A stretch of DNA of 64,000 nt from Picosynechococcus sp. PCC 7117 (GTDB lineage: Bacteria > Cyanobacteriota > Cyanobacteriia > Cyanobacteriales > MRBY01), in the NCBI RefSeq assembly GCF_001693275.1, contig NZ_CP016482.1, forward strand, positions 1 to 64,000. Direction: 5' to 3'. Every line of letters begins with the position of its first letter. The stretch's first letter is position 1. Under the pieces are notes generated by a model that had not been told where the DNA came from, made no database searches, and was given only the letters and a program-made list of their open reading frames with translations. Both the position numbers and the translations under genes were made by a program. This document shows, piece after piece, positions 61,991-64,000 of the stretch.

Positions 61991-63004
61991 ATGGGACAGA
62001 TTACTTCATTGTTCGTTAGAAAAGTTGTCGGAGTCGTTGAAGATGCCCTCGACAAAAATAACCTCTTGAAATCGCTCGGTATTGATCCAGATAGTGCCGC
62101 TGATCCCTCCCAGATGGTTTCTGATACGGATTACTATTCCTTTCTAGAAAAGATTGCCATAGCCGAAAATAATGGTACAACTTTGCCACTGCGAGCGGGG
62201 GCGGCAATGCGTTGTGATGATTATGGTGCTTTTGGCCTGGCCTGGAAGTCAGCCACAAATCTGGGCGGCTCCTATGAACGGGCAGAACGTTATGCTCGTG
62301 TGCTGACGAGCGTTTCGACCTATACAGTTGAGCGAGTAGACCAAGGCGCATTTATACACTTACACCGAATGGGCGACCGCCGCCTGGGAATGCGACTTTC
62401 CAATGAAGCAACAATTGCCAGTATTGTCTCAATTAGCCGGCAAGTCTCTACCAAGCCCTTTACACCGCTAGCCGTTTACTTCAAGCACCAGGCCCCTAAA
62501 CGCATCAGAGAACATCAAGCCTATTTTGGCTGTCCAATGCGCTTCGATGCAGACCAAGACGCATTATTAGTTTCCAATGAGTCGCTGCAAACCCCCAACC
62601 AGCTTGGCGACAAAAGTATTTCCCAATTTTTTGATACCCATCTTGAGACTGAACTCTCTAAACTAGCAGACCCCCATTCCCTCGAACACCAGGTGCGTAT
62701 TTACGTTTCTCGATGCCTGAGTGAAGGTGTGCCAACGATCTCTGATGTTGCCGAGCACTTCACCATAAGCGGACGCACCTTACAGCGCCGACTCTCAGAG
62801 CTAGGTTACTCCTACAAAACGCTGGTGGATGAGTCACGACGTCAGTTGGCAGAGCGGCTTTTACAGCAGACTGATTATTCTCTAGCGGAAGTCGCTTTCA
62901 TGACGGGCTTTTCTGAGCAAAGTGCTTTTACACGAGCTTTTAAGCGCTGGGCTGGACAGACACCACGTTCTTTCCGTCTTAATCTCCAGACCAAACCAAA
63001 TTAA
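61991..63004 (+). CDS. AraC-family regulator with arabinose-binding-like N-terminus
   Basis: 337 residues. Unlike the PchR-type proteins here, its N-terminal about 200 residues match the OruR/VirS type sensing domain (YYSFLEKIAIAENNGTTLPL, FKHQAPKRIREHQAYFGCPM). The C-terminal HTH pair reads SDVAEHFTISGRTLQRRLSE and EVAFMTGFSEQSAFTRAFKR. It probably controls its flanking genes; the effector is unknown. Start ATG 61991, 17 bp after the DUF4386 gene. Confidence 0.9.
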   Translation: MGQITSLFVRKVVGVVEDALDKNNLLKSLGIDPDSAADPSQMVSDTDYYSFLEKIAIAENNGTTLPLRAGAAMRCDDYGAFGLAWKSATNLGGSYERAERYARVLTSVSTYTVERVDQGAFIHLHRMGDRRLGMRLSNEATIASIVSISRQVSTKPFTPLAVYFKHQAPKRIREHQAYFGCPMRFDADQDALLVSNESLQTPNQLGDKSISQFFDTHLETELSKLADPHSLEHQVRIYVSRCLSEGVPTISDVAEHFTISGRTLQRRLSELGYSYKTLVDESRRQLAERLLQQTDYSLAEVAFMTGFSEQSAFTRAFKRWAGQTPRSFRLNLQTKPN

Positions 63005-63112
63005 GCCGAACTTGGCGCACTCAGTCAAAATTTCGGCAGCAACTGTCAAGAAATTCCCTAGTTGGGCTTTTTATAGTGGGCTTACAGTTCACCCAACAAA
63101 GGGAAGCAAACC

Positions 63113-63973
63113 ATGAACACTATTCAACATCAAGCTTATAATTCAAACAGCTTAACCCTTGTCCTTGGTGGCACCGGCAAGACAGGACGACGGATTGTTA
63201 CTGCGCTAGAAGCAAAGGGCATACCGACCCGGATCGGTTCACGCTCAGCCACACCAGCCTTCGATTGGCACCATGAAACCAGCTGGGATGCCTGTCTTAA
63301 AAATGTAGCAGCGGTTTACATCAACTATGCGCCAGATCTAGCCATGCCGGGAGCGACAGATGCTATTCAGGCTTTTATTGATCGCGCTAAAGGTCATGGT
63401 GTTAAACGCTTGGTACTCCTGTCGGGTCGAGGCGAAATCGAAGCCCAAGCCTGTGAACAGATTGTGCAGGAGAGTGGTCTTGATTGGACAATCATCCGAG
63501 CCAGTTGGTTTAATCAAAATTTCTCAGAGGGTGCGTTCCTCGAAATGGTCACGGCTGGACAAATCACTCTCCCAGCGGGTGATATTTCTGAACCTTTTGT
63601 AGATGTCGATGATATTGCCGAGGTTGCTGTTGCTGCCCTGACAGAAACGGGGCATGCCGGAGAAATTTACGAAGTCACTGGCCCTCGCTTAATGACCTTT
63701 GCTGATATTGCGGCTGAGTTGTCAAATGCCAGCGGCTGTGAGATTACCTATGTGCCAGTTCCCCACGATGCTTTTGTGGCTGGTATCAAAGAATCTGGCG
63801 CCCCCAAAGAAGTAGTTTGGATGCTGGACTATCTTTTTAACACTGTGCTTGATGGCCGCAATGCCTATCTCACCGATGGCATTCAGCGTGCCTTAGGACG
63901 TTCACCCAAGGATTTTGCTGATTATGCTAGCGAGGTTGCTGCCACCGGCCGATGGCGACCAGTGACCCTGTAG
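63113..63973 (+). CDS. NmrA-like NAD(P)-binding protein
   Basis: 286 residues, atypical short-chain dehydrogenase fold. The cofactor loop TLVLGGTGKTGRRIVTALE is at 16-34, RLVLLSGRGEIEAQ and WTIIRASWFNQNFSEG follow, without the Tyr-x-x-x-Lys catalytic pair. Such proteins (NmrA, HSCARG, QorR-associated) act as redox sensors or as ene/quinone reductases. It lies 108 bp after an AraC-family gene on the same strand and is likely its target. Intact, ending 27 bp before the window ends. Confidence 0.88.
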   Translation: MNTIQHQAYNSNSLTLVLGGTGKTGRRIVTALEAKGIPTRIGSRSATPAFDWHHETSWDACLKNVAAVYINYAPDLAMPGATDAIQAFIDRAKGHGVKRLVLLSGRGEIEAQACEQIVQESGLDWTIIRASWFNQNFSEGAFLEMVTAGQITLPAGDISEPFVDVDDIAEVAVAALTETGHAGEIYEVTGPRLMTFADIAAELSNASGCEITYVPVPHDAFVAGIKESGAPKEVVWMLDYLFNTVLDGRNAYLTDGIQRALGRSPKDFADYASEVAATGRWRPVTL

Positions 63974-64000
63974 GAAAACACGAGAAGTTTGAGGCAGGAC

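Overview
The window comes from a cyanobacterium. The octamer GCGATCGC (HIP1) recurs throughout. There is a b6f-type Rieske protein, a sulfide:quinone reductase of the kind that feeds plastoquinone, and a CYP120-like P450, and all four TonB-dependent receptors carry cyanobacterial-style AMIN-like N-termini. The gene content (repeated siderophore uptake modules, sqr, toxin-antitoxin pairs, IS debris, a CRISPR array without cas genes) suggests an accessory replicon or island of a marine Synechococcus/Picosynechococcus-like organism. That placement is inference; no replication or partition gene is visible.

Layout. 0-3.9 kb: the leader-distal end of a CRISPR array interrupted by a HepT/MntA toxin-antitoxin pair, then decayed DNA (Fic pseudogene, orphan repeats), an IS1-family element and the IS4-type transposase relic it interrupts. 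3.9-7.8 kb: a secreted alpha/beta hydrolase and, convergently, a cation/proton antiporter fused to a universal-stress domain with a hairpin-rich leader. 7.8-10.3 kb: sulfide:quinone reductase facing a DUF2892-petC operon. 10.4-17.3 kb: a possible small RNA or attenuator, then permease, ATPase, receptor, VOC protein, binding protein and an unknown gene, probably for heme, cobalamin or a siderophore. 17.1-18.3 kb: a MazEF-like pair bracketed by a 241-bp direct duplication.

19-48 kb is an iron-scavenging island on the minus strand. TonB, a secreted MORN-repeat protein and FecCDE form one run. Three modules follow, each with an AraC-family regulator, a receptor and a binding protein. A 21-22-bp-period direct repeat lies 90-165 bp upstream of each of these three receptors; the middle one is weak. 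Only one FecCDE set serves the three modules. Two exporter-fold ABC half-transporters, about 9 kb apart, carry complementary degenerate ATPase motifs and look like the two halves of one heterodimer, either siderophore exporter or YbtPQ/IrtAB-like importer. DNA between them (DUF433 relic, P450, a 532-aa orphan) is flanked by an 87-bp duplication of the ABC gene's 3' end.

47-53 kb holds envelope genes (L,D-transpeptidase-like lipoprotein, small membrane proteins, zinc-ribbon membrane protein, large secreted protein). 53-60.7 kb is a tightly packed run: futABC ferric-iron transporter, then a membrane-anchored beta-propeller protein, a multi-pass protein with five 25-residue repeats and an HEVKH zincin domain, and a zinc-ribbon protein. 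I consider this coupling the best candidate for an undescribed system. The right end (60.9-64 kb) has a truncated GFA-family relic and a DUF4386 / AraC / NmrA-like gene group.

How it fits together: ferric-siderophores cross the outer membrane through three TonB-dependent receptors energised by the TonB encoded here (no ExbB/ExbD seen), are handed to lipoprotein binding proteins and enter through FecCDE or the heterodimeric ABC protein. FutABC imports free ferric iron. The AraC regulators probably sense each ferric-siderophore and act at the direct-repeat boxes.
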